From Streptomyces sp. GSL17-111 (lineage in GTDB: Bacteria > Actinomycetota > Actinomycetes > Streptomycetales > Streptomycetaceae): a stretch of 64,000 nt of DNA. Under the pieces are notes generated by a model, which searched no databases, was not told the origin of the DNA, and saw only the letters and a program-made list of their open reading frames with translations. A program made the translations under genes and the position numbers. This document shows positions 41,785 through 49,221 of the stretch, one piece after another. Every line of letters begins with the position of its first letter. Position 1 is the stretch's first letter. The stretch covers positions 4,325,501 to 4,389,500 of the forward strand of contig NZ_JBAJNS010000001.1 of the NCBI RefSeq assembly GCF_037911585.1. Direction: 5' to 3'.

Positions 41785-41798
41785 TACCACCGGTGGTA
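41785..41798. promoter_or_regulatory. Perfect 14-bp palindrome in the pepN2/DsbA-fold gene intergenic region
   Basis: TACCACCGGTGGTA is self-complementary. It lies 27 bp before the TTG at 41826 and 129 bp from the divergent pepN2 start, a good operator position. The binding protein is unknown. Confidence 0.5.
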
Positions 41799-41825
41799 GC
41801 GCCGTGACCGATGTGAGGAGACCCG

Positions 41826-42455
41826 TTGTCCGAGAAGACGACCGCCGACTTCTGGTTCGACCCGCTGTGTCCCTGGGCCTGGCTGACGTCCCGCTGGATG
41901 CTGGAGGTGGAGCAGGTCCGTCCCGTCTCCGTGCGCTGGCACGTGATGAGCCTGTCCGTCCTCAACGAGGACAAGCTCGACGAGCTTCCGGAGCACTACC
42001 GGGAGCTGCTGCACACCGGCTGGGGCCCGGTGCGGGTCTGCGTCGCCGCCGAGCAGAAGTACGGCCCGGAGGTGCTCGGCGCCCTCTACACGGCGCTCGG
42101 CACCCGCTTCCACGTGCGCGGTGAGGAGCGGACGGCCGAGACGATCGCCGGTGCCCTCACCGATGCCGGGCTCGACCCCGAGTTGGTGCACGCCATGCAG
42201 AGCACCGAGTACGACGAGGCGCTGCGCGCGTCCCACGCCGAGGGCATCGGGCTCGTCGGCCAGGACGTCGGCACCCCGGTGATCGCCGTGCCGGGGGCGG
42301 ACGGCGCTCCGCTCGGCTTCTTCGGCCCGGTCGTCACCCCCGCGCCGAAGGGGGAGGCCGCGGGCCGGCTGTGGGACGGCACGCTGCTCGTGGCGTCGAC
42401 GCCGGGCTTCTACGAGATCAAGCGCACGCGGGACGCGGAGCCGGTCTTCGACTGA
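41826..42455 (+). CDS. DsbA-fold protein, mycothiol-dependent nitroreductase (Rv2466c) family (209 aa)
   Basis: TTG start after GAGGAG. The N-terminal motif FWFDPLCPWAWLTSRWML places a CPWA active site in the first helix, where Rv2466c has two cysteines. A helical insertion domain (LPEHYRELLHTGWGPVRVCVAAEQ) follows, then the cis-Pro loop DVGTPVIAVPG near residue 155. The family uses mycothiol to reduce electrophilic or nitro compounds. The single active-site Cys suggests a glutaredoxin-like monothiol mechanism. Next to sodF, it fits an oxidative-stress neighbourhood. Terminated by a two-part hairpin at 42477. Confidence 0.85.
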   Translation: MSEKTTADFWFDPLCPWAWLTSRWMLEVEQVRPVSVRWHVMSLSVLNEDKLDELPEHYRELLHTGWGPVRVCVAAEQKYGPEVLGALYTALGTRFHVRGEERTAETIAGALTDAGLDPELVHAMQSTEYDEALRASHAEGIGLVGQDVGTPVIAVPGADGAPLGFFGPVVTPAPKGEAAGRLWDGTLLVASTPGFYEIKRTRDAEPVFD

Positions 42456-42476
42456 GCGGTCGCCGCACACGAAGGC

Positions 42477-42517
42477 GGGGGCCTGCCCGGGTGCGACGGG
42501 CACCCGGGCAAGCCCCC
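42477..42517. terminator. Bidirectional terminator (about 17-bp stem with one mismatch)
   Basis: Arms 42477-42494 and 42500-42517 pair except for one C/A mismatch, between the convergent ends at 42455 (+) and 42595 (-). Confidence 0.75.
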
Positions 42518-42594
42518 GCACACCTGCCCGGTGAACGGTGAGAAGACGATCACGAGGGCAGGGGACGGAAGGGGCCGACGTCCGTCGGCCCGGT

Positions 42595-43239
42595 TCAGGG
42601 AGCGAGCAGCAGGTTGTTCGCGCGCTCCTTGGCGGCGGTGTAACGCGCCGCGACGTCCCGCCAGTTGACGACGCGCCACATGGCCTCGACGAAGTCGACC
42701 TTCTGGTTGCGGTACTGCAGGTAGAAGGCGTGCTCCCAGGCGTCGAAGACGAGGATCGGCACCGATCCCTGGCCGACGTTCCCCTGGTGGTCGTAGATCT
42801 GCTCCACGATCAGCCGGCCGGTGACCGGCTCGTAGGCGAGCACGCCCCAGCCGGACCCCTGGGTGGTGGCCGCGGCCTTGGAGAGCTGTGCCTTGAACTT
42901 CGCGAACGAGCCGAACGACTCGGCGATGGCGTCCGCCAGCTCGCCCGTGCCGTCCTTCTCCAGCGGCTCGCCGCCGCCGTCGCCCGTCATGTTCTGCCAG
43001 TAGATCGAGTGCAGGATGTGCCCGGACAGGTGGAAGGCGAGGCTCTTCTCCAGCCCGTTGATGCCGGCCCAGTTCTCCTTGTCCCGCGCTTCCGCCAGCT
43101 GCTCCAGCGTGTCGTTCGCGCCCTTCACGTAGGCGGCGTGGTGCTTGTCGTGGTGCAACTCGATGATCTCGCCGCTGATCACGGGCTCCAGCGCCACGTA
43201 GTCGTACGGGAGTTCCGGCAACGTGTACAGCGTGGCCAT
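42595..43239 (-). CDS. sodF: Iron superoxide dismutase (214 aa)
   Basis: ATG (MATLYTLPELPYDYVALEP) preceded by GGAGGGG. The metal ligands are His29 in ELHHDKHHAAYVKG, His77 in GHILHSIYW, and Asp/His in FDAWEHAFYLQYRN. Gly-rich QGSGWGVLAYEP is typical of Fe/Mn dismutases. It removes cytoplasmic superoxide. In Streptomyces sodF is the iron enzyme made when nickel is scarce and is repressed by Nur with nickel. The Nur-type box directly upstream supports the same control here. Confidence 0.96.
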   Translation of the reverse strand: MATLYTLPELPYDYVALEPVISGEIIELHHDKHHAAYVKGANDTLEQLAEARDKENWAGINGLEKSLAFHLSGHILHSIYWQNMTGDGGGEPLEKDGTGELADAIAESFGSFAKFKAQLSKAAATTQGSGWGVLAYEPVTGRLIVEQIYDHQGNVGQGSVPILVFDAWEHAFYLQYRNQKVDFVEAMWRVVNWRDVAARYTAAKERANNLLLAP

Positions 43240-43263
43240 GCGCTTGTTCCCCTCCGGCCGCTC

Positions 43264-43280
43264 TTGCATATCACTTGCAA
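43264..43280 (-). promoter_or_regulatory. Nur box of sodF
   Basis: TTGCAT-N5-TTGCAA matches the published Nur consensus tTGCaa-N5-ttGCAA. It lies 25-41 bp upstream of the sodF start, where Ni-bound Nur would block transcription. Confidence 0.8.
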
Positions 43281-43319
43281 TTAGACAGTAACAGCAACAA
43301 GAGTCCGGGGAAGCGAAAA

Positions 43320-43346
43320 GGGGGCGACCCCGGTGGGGCCGCCCCC
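43320..43346 (-). terminator. Terminator of the amino-acid permease gene (12-bp stem)
   Basis: Arms 43320-43331 and 43335-43346 pair with one mismatch around a 3-nt loop. It lies after the permease stop at 43375 and before the sodF promoter. Confidence 0.65.
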
Positions 43347-43374
43347 TGGTCAGGAGCGAGTGACGGCGCGGCCG

Positions 43375-44799
43375 TCAGCCGTTCGTCGTCCGCGCCGCCC
43401 GCCGCTGCCGCAGCAGGCCCACGAGGGCGAGCGCCAGCGTCAGGCCGCCGGTGGCGGCGAGCTGCTCGCGGGTGTCGCCGTCCCGCAGCATGAGCACGAA
43501 GATGCCGGCGATGCCGACGATCGCCACCCACGTCAGGACCGGGAACGCCCACATCCGCACCACGAGCTTCTCCGGGCTCTCCCGCTCCAGCCTGCGGCGC
43601 GTCCGCAGTTGCGAGACGGCGATGAAGCCCCACACGACGAGCACGGCGGCGCCCACCATGTTGAGCAGCCACTGGAACACCGTGTCCGGCCACCACAGGC
43701 TCAGCAGCACCGCGAAGAAGCCGAACGCGGACGACGCCACCACCGCGAGGCGCGGCACGCCGCCGCTGACCCTGCCCAGCAGCGGGGGCCCCTCGCCGCG
43801 CCGCACGAGGGAGAAGGCCATCCGCGAGGCGCCGTAGATGTTCGCGTTCATCGCGGACAGCAGCGCCACCAGCACCACGACCTTCATGACCTCCCCCGCC
43901 GCCGGGACGCCGATGTGGTCCAGCACGGCCGCGTACGGGCCGCTGGCCAGCGACGCGTCGTCCCACGGGATGAGCATGACGATGACCGCCATGGAGCCCA
44001 CGTAGAACACGCCGATCCGCCACATCGCCGTCCGCACGGCCTTGGCGACACCGCGCACCGGGTCCTTCGACTCGGCCGCCGCGATGGTGACCGTCTCCAG
44101 ACCGCCGTAGGCGAACACCGACGCGAGCAGACCCACGATGAGGCCGTCGGCACCCTTCGGGAAGAAGCCGCCGTTCCCCGTGAGGTTCGACGTCCCCGGG
44201 GCGTCGGTGCCGGGCAGCAGCCCGGCGATCGCCAGGGCGCCGATGACCAGGAACGCCACGATGGCGAACACCTTCAGCGCCGCGAACCAGAACTCGTACT
44301 CGCCGAAGTTCTTCACCGAGGCCAGGTTCGTGGTGCAGAACACGGCCATGAACAGGGCGACCCACATCCACATCCCGGTGCCCGGCAGCCAGGTGAGCAT
44401 GATCTCCGCCGCCGCGACGGCCTCGGCCGCGACCGCGACGCACAGCAGCACCCAGAAGATCCAGCCCGCCGTGAACCCGGCCCACGGCCCCAGCGCCCGC
44501 TCGGCGTGCACGGAGAACGACCCGGACGCGGGACGTGCGGCCGACATCTCGCCGAGCATGCGCATGACCAGCATCACCAGCAGCCCGGACACCGCGAAGG
44601 CCAGGACGATGGCCGGCCCGGCGGCGGCGATGCCCGCCCCCGAGCCGACGAAGAGCCCGGCGCCGATGACGCCGCCGAGCGCGATCATCGACAGGTGACG
44701 CTGCTTGAGGCCGTGGGTGAGGGCGCCCTGCGTCCCCGTGTCGTCCGCCGGAGCGGACGGGGCGGAGGGGGACGCCTCGTGGGTGGGGGAGGAAGCCAT
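43375..44799 (-). CDS. Amino-acid permease, APC superfamily (474 aa)
   Basis: Twelve predicted TM helices. The N-terminal block GLKQRHLSMIALGGVIGAGLFVGSGAGIAAAGPA is the substrate-binding signature of AAT-family amino-acid permeases (GabP, AnsP, RocE type). The second block is PASGSFSVHAERALGPWAGF, and FAYGGLETVTIAAAESKDP follows further on. It imports an amino acid by proton symport; the exact substrate cannot be told. The first 30 residues are Ser/Pro-rich. It is divergent from bioY across a 283-bp region holding two palindromes. Confidence 0.93.
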   Translation of the reverse strand: MASSPTHEASPSAPSAPADDTGTQGALTHGLKQRHLSMIALGGVIGAGLFVGSGAGIAAAGPAIVLAFAVSGLLVMLVMRMLGEMSAARPASGSFSVHAERALGPWAGFTAGWIFWVLLCVAVAAEAVAAAEIMLTWLPGTGMWMWVALFMAVFCTTNLASVKNFGEYEFWFAALKVFAIVAFLVIGALAIAGLLPGTDAPGTSNLTGNGGFFPKGADGLIVGLLASVFAYGGLETVTIAAAESKDPVRGVAKAVRTAMWRIGVFYVGSMAVIVMLIPWDDASLASGPYAAVLDHIGVPAAGEVMKVVVLVALLSAMNANIYGASRMAFSLVRRGEGPPLLGRVSGGVPRLAVVASSAFGFFAVLLSLWWPDTVFQWLLNMVGAAVLVVWGFIAVSQLRTRRRLERESPEKLVVRMWAFPVLTWVAIVGIAGIFVLMLRDGDTREQLAATGGLTLALALVGLLRQRRAARTTNG

Positions 44800-44933
44800 G
44801 GGGGTCCAAAGGAGGGAGGAGGTACGAGGGGGGGCGGAGGTTCGGCGGAGCGTCAGCGGAGGCGGTCACTCCGGAACGTCCGCCAGTGTGAGCGGCTTCT
44901 CACGCGCGCCTCAATGGCGCACGTCACGGTCCG

Positions 44934-44945
44934 CTGTCCGGACAG
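44934..44945. promoter_or_regulatory. Perfect 12-bp palindrome near the permease
   Basis: CTGTCCGGACAG lies about 135 bp upstream of the permease start and 140 bp before bioY. Operator candidate; no factor identified. Confidence 0.4.
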
Positions 44946-44990
44946 TCGGGCTTTCACCTGCGATGTCCGTCCGCACAACTGTAGACGCCC

Positions 44991-45040
44991 GACGTTGTCG
45001 CCAACGTCACGGACGACCGCCGCGCCCCTTCGGATAGCGT
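44991..45040 (+). promoter_or_regulatory. bioY promoter region with a 7+7 inverted repeat
   Basis: GACGTTG (44991-44997) and CAACGTC (45002-45008) form a perfect inverted repeat with 4-bp spacing. TAGCGT (45035-45040) is a likely -10 box, giving a leader of about 36 nt to the bioY start. The inverted repeat overlaps or abuts the -35 region. Confidence 0.5.
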
Positions 45041-45082
45041 CGACACGTCCCCCCTGTCCCCCTCGTCACAGGAGGCTCACGC

Positions 45083-45682
45083 ATGAGCACAGCCGCAGTC
45101 GGCGCACGTCCCGGTGCCGTCCTCGCCGACGTCCTGCCCGCCACGACGCTCAGCCGCTCCGTCGCGCGCGACGTGGCCCTGGTGCTCGGCGGGGCGGCGC
45201 TCACCGGCATCGCCGCACAGCTCGCCGTCCAGCCCCCCGGCTTCCCCGTGCCGGTCACCGGCCAGACCTTCGCCGCGCTCCTCGTCGGCGCCGGCCTCGG
45301 CGCCCAGCGGGCCCTGCTCTCCCTCGGCCTCTACGTCGTCGCGGGTGTCGCCGGCGTGCCCTGGTTCGCGCAGGGCGGCCACGGTGCGGGCATGCCCGCG
45401 TTCGGCTACGTCGTCGGGATGCTGCTCGCCGCCGTCGTCGTCGGGGCCCTCGCCCGCCGGGGCGGCGACCGCAGCGTGCTCCGCACCGCCGGCACGATGG
45501 CCGTCGGCACCGCGATCATCTACGCCGTCGGCGTGCCCTACCTCGCCGTGGCCGCCGATCTGAGCGCCGGGGAGGCCGTGGCCAAGGGACTCGTGCCCTT
45601 CCTCATCGGTGACGCGCTCAAGGCCGCCCTCGCGATGGCGGCCCTGCCCACGGCCTGGAGCCTGGTCCACCGCAGGCCCTGA
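45083..45682 (+). CDS. bioY: Biotin transporter BioY (199 aa)
   Basis: ATG after CAGGAGG. Six hydrophobic helices. PPGFPVPVTGQTFAALLVGAGLGAQRALLSLGLYVVAGVAGVPWFA is the BioY signature that forms the biotin pocket of this ECF-transporter S component, and LVPFLIGDALKAALAMAALP is the C-terminal motif. It takes up biotin, probably with a shared energising module encoded elsewhere; no bioMN genes are adjacent. Confidence 0.95.
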   Translation: MSTAAVGARPGAVLADVLPATTLSRSVARDVALVLGGAALTGIAAQLAVQPPGFPVPVTGQTFAALLVGAGLGAQRALLSLGLYVVAGVAGVPWFAQGGHGAGMPAFGYVVGMLLAAVVVGALARRGGDRSVLRTAGTMAVGTAIIYAVGVPYLAVAADLSAGEAVAKGLVPFLIGDALKAALAMAALPTAWSLVHRRP

Positions 45683-45696
45683 CGCCCGTTCAGCAC

Positions 45697-45788
45697 CGCG
45701 CGAGGGCCCCGCACCGGAGGTGAATCCGGCGCGGGGCCCTCGCGCGCGGTGGCGCGGGCCGCATCGGCGACGGTCGCGAGGGCCCCGC
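45697..45788. terminator. Three-arm terminator/attenuator after bioY
   Basis: Arm A (45697-45712) pairs perfectly with arm B (45731-45746), 16 bp. Arm C (45775-45788) repeats arm A and can pair with the same arm B over 14 bp. A and C are part of a 20-bp exact direct repeat (45699-45718 and 45775-45794). A-B and B-C hairpins exclude each other. Confidence 0.7.
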
Positions 45789-45842
45789 ACCGGATGCGAG
45801 GCCGCTGCACGAGGCCGGACCCCGACCCGGAAAGATGTACAG

Positions 45843-45870
45843 AACGCGTACGCGCATGCAGAGGGCATGC
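45843..45870 (+). promoter_or_regulatory. Shared leader element of paralogue 1
   Basis: AACGCGT (45843-45849) is followed by GCATGC at 45854 and 45865, exactly 11 bp apart. The same layout is repeated before paralogue 2. Confidence 0.5.
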
Positions 45871-45887
45871 CAGGGGAGGGAAGCACC

Positions 45888-47009
45888 GTGAGCCACGACC
45901 ACCAGCCGCCGCCGGACCAGCCGCCCGGGGAGCCGTCCCGGCCGCCCGGCCCGCCGCCCGCCGATCCGCCGTCACTCGACCTGCCGCCCGTCACCCCGCC
46001 GCCACCACCGTCGGCCGACCCCCCGGCCACGCCCGCTCCCTCGGACGGGACGGCCGACGTCCCGGCCGACAAGGCGCCCGACGTGCCGCCGACCCTGCCG
46101 CCGCCCCCGCCCGGCCACCTCCCCCAGACGCCCGTACCGGAAAGCGCGGGGCCCGGAAAGGGCAAGCTGATCGGTCTTGCGGCCGCCGCCGTGGTCGTCG
46201 TCGGTGCCCTCATCGCCGGTGTCCTGCTCCTCACCGGTGGGGACGACGACACGTCCGCCGACGCCGACAAGAAGCCCGGCGCGTCCCAGGACGCCGACAC
46301 GGGCCGGGACTCCGAGGGCGGGGAGGAGCCCGAGGACGCCGACCGCCCGGGCGGAGAGGCCGGGACGGAGGACGGGGACGACGGCGACCAGGAGGGCGAC
46401 GCCGACTCCCCCTCGCAGGACCCGGCGGACCGGCCCGGTGGCCAGGCGCCCTACGAACTGGTGCTGCCCGAGCGGCTGCTGGACACCTACACCCTCATGG
46501 CGGGCGAGGACGGCGGCGTGCCCACCGACGCGGCCGGGTTCCAGGAGGCGATCGACGCGATGCGTGTCGACGACGCCGAGGGCGCCCAGGGCGCCTACTC
46601 CACCTGGGACCTGAGCGACCCGGAGAGCCTGGAGGACCCGAGCGCCCTCGAGTCGATGGAGATGCTCATGGTCGCCGGGGCCTGGGGCACCGTGCAGGAC
46701 CCGGAGGCGTCGGTGGACGGCTTCTTCGCACAGCTGAAGGCGGAGCAGCCTGCGGACGCGGAGGGCGAACTCCAGGGCGCACCGCAGGCGATGAGCCCGG
46801 ACGGGCTGGACGGCGCCGTGATGAAGTGCCAGGTCATGAGCGACGCCGACTTCCAGGGGCAGGTCCAGGAGACGCCGCTGTGCGTCTGGGCCGACGACAG
46901 CACGGTGGCGGTGGTCATGCCGATCCGGATGAGCGGCTCCCGGTCGCTCGCCGAAGGCGCGCAGCTCACGGCGGACGTGCGGGCGGAGCTCCGGGTGGCG
47001 GCGGACTGA
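45888..47009 (+). CDS. Paralogue 1 of a tandem family: Pro-rich membrane protein with conserved extracytoplasmic domain (373 aa)
   Basis: GTG (VSHDHQPPPDQPPGEPS) after GGGGAGGG. A long Pro/Asp-rich cytoplasmic tail (about 85 residues) leads to one TM helix (LIGLAAAAVVVVGALIAGVLLLTG) and an acidic, low-complexity linker of some 80 residues. The conserved domain begins YELVLPERLLDTYTL and includes AYSTWDLSDPESLEDPSALESMEM, GAWGTVQDPEASVDGFF and KCQ...LCVWADDSTVAVVMP. The two conserved cysteines probably form a disulfide. It has the longest linker of the three paralogues. Function unknown. Confidence 0.85.
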   Translation: MSHDHQPPPDQPPGEPSRPPGPPPADPPSLDLPPVTPPPPPSADPPATPAPSDGTADVPADKAPDVPPTLPPPPPGHLPQTPVPESAGPGKGKLIGLAAAAVVVVGALIAGVLLLTGGDDDTSADADKKPGASQDADTGRDSEGGEEPEDADRPGGEAGTEDGDDGDQEGDADSPSQDPADRPGGQAPYELVLPERLLDTYTLMAGEDGGVPTDAAGFQEAIDAMRVDDAEGAQGAYSTWDLSDPESLEDPSALESMEMLMVAGAWGTVQDPEASVDGFFAQLKAEQPADAEGELQGAPQAMSPDGLDGAVMKCQVMSDADFQGQVQETPLCVWADDSTVAVVMPIRMSGSRSLAEGAQLTADVRAELRVAAD

Positions 47010-47085
47010 GCACCGCATGTGAGGGTCTGGAACCCAAGTGGTGGCCGCTGGGGACCTTCCGGCTCTTCTCGGCCAAGATGTCAGT

Positions 47086-47113
47086 AACGCGTCAATGCAT
47101 GCATGGAGCATGC
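47086..47113 (+). promoter_or_regulatory. Shared leader element of paralogue 2
   Basis: AACGCGT (47086-47092) then GCATGC at 47097 and 47108, 11 bp apart, with the same 38-bp distance from AACGCGT to the start codon as in paralogue 1. Confidence 0.5.
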
Positions 47114-47130
47114 CCACGGAGGGAAGCGTC

Positions 47131-48057
47131 GTGAGTTACCACCAGCCGCCGCCGCAGGGCCCGTACGGACAGCAGCCCCAGCAGCCGGGGCCCTACGGAG
47201 CGGGTCCCGGCCCCCAGCCCTACGGCCAGCCCGGCGGCGGCCAGCCCGGCTACGGCTATCCGCAGCAGCCCCCGGCCCAGCCCGGGTACGGCTACCCGGG
47301 CCAGCCCGGCCAGCAGCCCTACGGCCAGCCGCAGCCCGGCGGGTACGTCCCGCCGCCCCCGCCGCGCAAGAGCGGCACCGGCAAGGTCATAGGCCTGGCC
47401 GTCGGTGCCGTCCTCGTGGTCGGCGCCGTCATCGGCGGCATCCTCTACTTCACGGGGGACGGCAACTCCGACGTCGCCGACGACGGCCCCCACCGGCTCG
47501 TCGTCCCCGAGGCGGTCGGCGACTACAAGCTGGAGGAGAACGGCGGCTCCGGCACGGGCGGCAGCGGGGACGAGGACTTCCAGAAGCTCCTGCAGACCCT
47601 CGGGGTCTCCGACGGCGAGTCCGTCGAGGGCCAGTACACCACCCTGGACACCAGCGACCCGTCGGCGCTGGACGAGGGCAGCCTCGCCACCATGCGCATG
47701 GCGTTCTACGGCGGCGTGTGGGGGAAGGTCGACGACCCGGGGCAGGCCGTGGACGACTTCTTCACCGCGATGAGGGAGGAGTCGGAGAAGGACCCCTCGG
47801 ACGAAGCCGAGCTGGTCGGCGACCCACAGTCCGTCTCCCCCGAGGGACTTGACGGCGCGGTGATGAAGTGTCAGGAGGTCGAGTCCAAGGGTGACGAGGA
47901 GATGCCCACGACCTTCAGCACCTCCCTGTGCGTGTGGGCCGACTACAGCACCGTGGGCATGGTGATGCCGCTGAGCGTCGTCGGCGCCATGTCGGTCGAG
48001 GACTCGGCCGAGGTGGCCGCCGACTTCCGGACGGAGGCCCGCGTCAAGGTCGAGTGA
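47131..48057 (+). CDS. Paralogue 2 of the tandem membrane-protein family (308 aa)
   Basis: GTG (VSYHQPPPQGPYGQQPQQPG) after GGAGGGAAG. The cytoplasmic tail is Pro/Gly/Gln/Tyr-rich with PYGQP repeats. One TM helix (VIGLAVGAVLVVGAVIGGILYFTG) leads to the conserved domain: PHRLVVPEAVGDYKLEENGG, QYTTLDTSDPSALDEGSLATMRMAFYGGVWGKVDDP and KCQEV...SLCVWADYSTVGMVMP. It lacks the long acidic linker of paralogue 1. Its leader is nearly the same as that of paralogue 1. Confidence 0.86.
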   Translation: MSYHQPPPQGPYGQQPQQPGPYGAGPGPQPYGQPGGGQPGYGYPQQPPAQPGYGYPGQPGQQPYGQPQPGGYVPPPPPRKSGTGKVIGLAVGAVLVVGAVIGGILYFTGDGNSDVADDGPHRLVVPEAVGDYKLEENGGSGTGGSGDEDFQKLLQTLGVSDGESVEGQYTTLDTSDPSALDEGSLATMRMAFYGGVWGKVDDPGQAVDDFFTAMREESEKDPSDEAELVGDPQSVSPEGLDGAVMKCQEVESKGDEEMPTTFSTSLCVWADYSTVGMVMPLSVVGAMSVEDSAEVAADFRTEARVKVE

Positions 48058-48139
48058 CCCGGACGGACGCCGTCGTACCGGGGGCGGGCCCGTTCTCCGG
48101 GCCCGCCCCCGCGCCGTCCGTACCGGATGTGACGTGCCG

Positions 48140-48146
48140 AACGCGT
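48140..48146 (+). promoter_or_regulatory. AACGCGT element upstream of paralogue 3
   Basis: The same 7-bp core as in the other two leaders, here 63 bp before the start. The GCATGC pair is replaced by a GTGCGTG/CACGCAC inverted repeat further downstream. Confidence 0.35.
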
Positions 48147-48209
48147 TCCGGGAGGATGGGGACGACACGTGAGTGCGTGCACACGGCACGCACCGGGAGG
48201 GGAAGCGTG

Positions 48210-49154
48210 ATGAGCCACCAGCAGCCACCGCCACCACCACCGGGGCCGTACGGTCAGCAGCCACCGCAGCCGAACCCGTACGGCGCGCCGCCCGCACCGC
48301 ACCCGCCGTACGGAACCCCGCAGCCGCAGCCGCAGCCGCAGCCCGCAGGCCCGTACGCCCAGCCGTCGTACGGGCACCAGCCCTACGCGCAGGGTCCGTA
48401 CGCACCGCAGCAGCCGTACGGGCAGGCCTCCCCGCACGGTGGTCAGGCGCCGCCCCCGCCGCCCCGGCGGCGCTCGAAGGGCAAGGTCGTCGGCCTGGCC
48501 GCCGGCGCGCTCGCCGTGGTGGGCGCACTCGTCGCCGGCGTCGTCCTCCTCACCGGCGGCGACGGCTCCGCGATCGCCGACGACGGACCGCACCGCCTCG
48601 ACCTGCCCGAGAAGGTGGGGGACTACCTGCTCTCCGAGGACGACAGCGGGATGGACGGCGGCTCGCGTGACGACGCCGAGCTCATGGCCGTCATGGAGCA
48701 GCTGGGCATCTCGGACGGCACCTCGGTGCAGGGTGGCTACAGCACGCTGGACCCGGACGACGCGGGCACCTCGGGCGACGACAACCCGTTCGCCAGCATG
48801 CGGATGGCCTTCTTCGGCGGCGTGTGGGGCGAGGTCGAGGACCCGGAGCGCGCGGTGGACGACTTCTTCCGCTTCGTGCGGAGCGAGGCGGCGAAGGACG
48901 AGGGGAGCACCACGGAGTTCGTCGGCGACCCGGAGACGTTCACGCCCGAGGGGTTCGAGGGTGCCGTACTGAAGTGCCAGCAGGTCGCCGACGAGCAGGA
49001 GGGCGTCCAGGTGTCCGTACCGCTGTGTGTCTGGGGGGACCACAGCACGGTGGGGATGGTCATGCCGCTCGCCCTGCTCGGGACGACGTCCATGGAGACC
49101 GGGGCGCAGCTGACGGCCGACTTCCGGGCGGAGGCGCGCGTCCGGGCCGAGTGA
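48210..49154 (+). CDS. Paralogue 3 of the tandem membrane-protein family (314 aa)
   Basis: ATG (MSHQQPPPPPPGPYGQQPP) after GGGAGGGG; GTG at 48207 is one codon earlier. Pro/Gln/Tyr-rich tail with PYG repeats, one TM helix (VVGLAAGALAVVGALVAGVVLLTG), and the conserved domain: PHRLDLPEKVGDYLLSEDDSG, GGYSTLDPDDAGTSGDDNPFASMRMAFFGGVWGEVEDP and KCQQV...PLCVWGDHSTVGMVMP. It is closest to paralogue 2. The end of the cluster is marked by a 20-bp-stem terminator. Confidence 0.86.
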   Translation: MSHQQPPPPPPGPYGQQPPQPNPYGAPPAPHPPYGTPQPQPQPQPAGPYAQPSYGHQPYAQGPYAPQQPYGQASPHGGQAPPPPPRRRSKGKVVGLAAGALAVVGALVAGVVLLTGGDGSAIADDGPHRLDLPEKVGDYLLSEDDSGMDGGSRDDAELMAVMEQLGISDGTSVQGGYSTLDPDDAGTSGDDNPFASMRMAFFGGVWGEVEDPERAVDDFFRFVRSEAAKDEGSTTEFVGDPETFTPEGFEGAVLKCQQVADEQEGVQVSVPLCVWGDHSTVGMVMPLALLGTTSMETGAQLTADFRAEARVRAE

Positions 49155-49165
49155 CGCCCGACCGA

Positions 49166-49210
49166 ACGGCGTGGGGCCCGGGAGCGGCTTGCTCCCGGGC
49201 CCCACGCCGT
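49166..49210. terminator. Bidirectional terminator (20-bp perfect stem, 5-nt loop)
   Basis: 49166-49185 pairs without mismatch with 49191-49210, between paralogue 3 (+) and clpX (-). Confidence 0.85.
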
Positions 49211-49221
49211 ACGACGGCGGG

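Noticed and set aside
43333..45612. 759-codon plus-strand frame opposite the amino-acid permease
   Set aside because: His/Arg/Gln-rich antisense shadow; the permease on the minus strand has clear TM helices and APC motifs.
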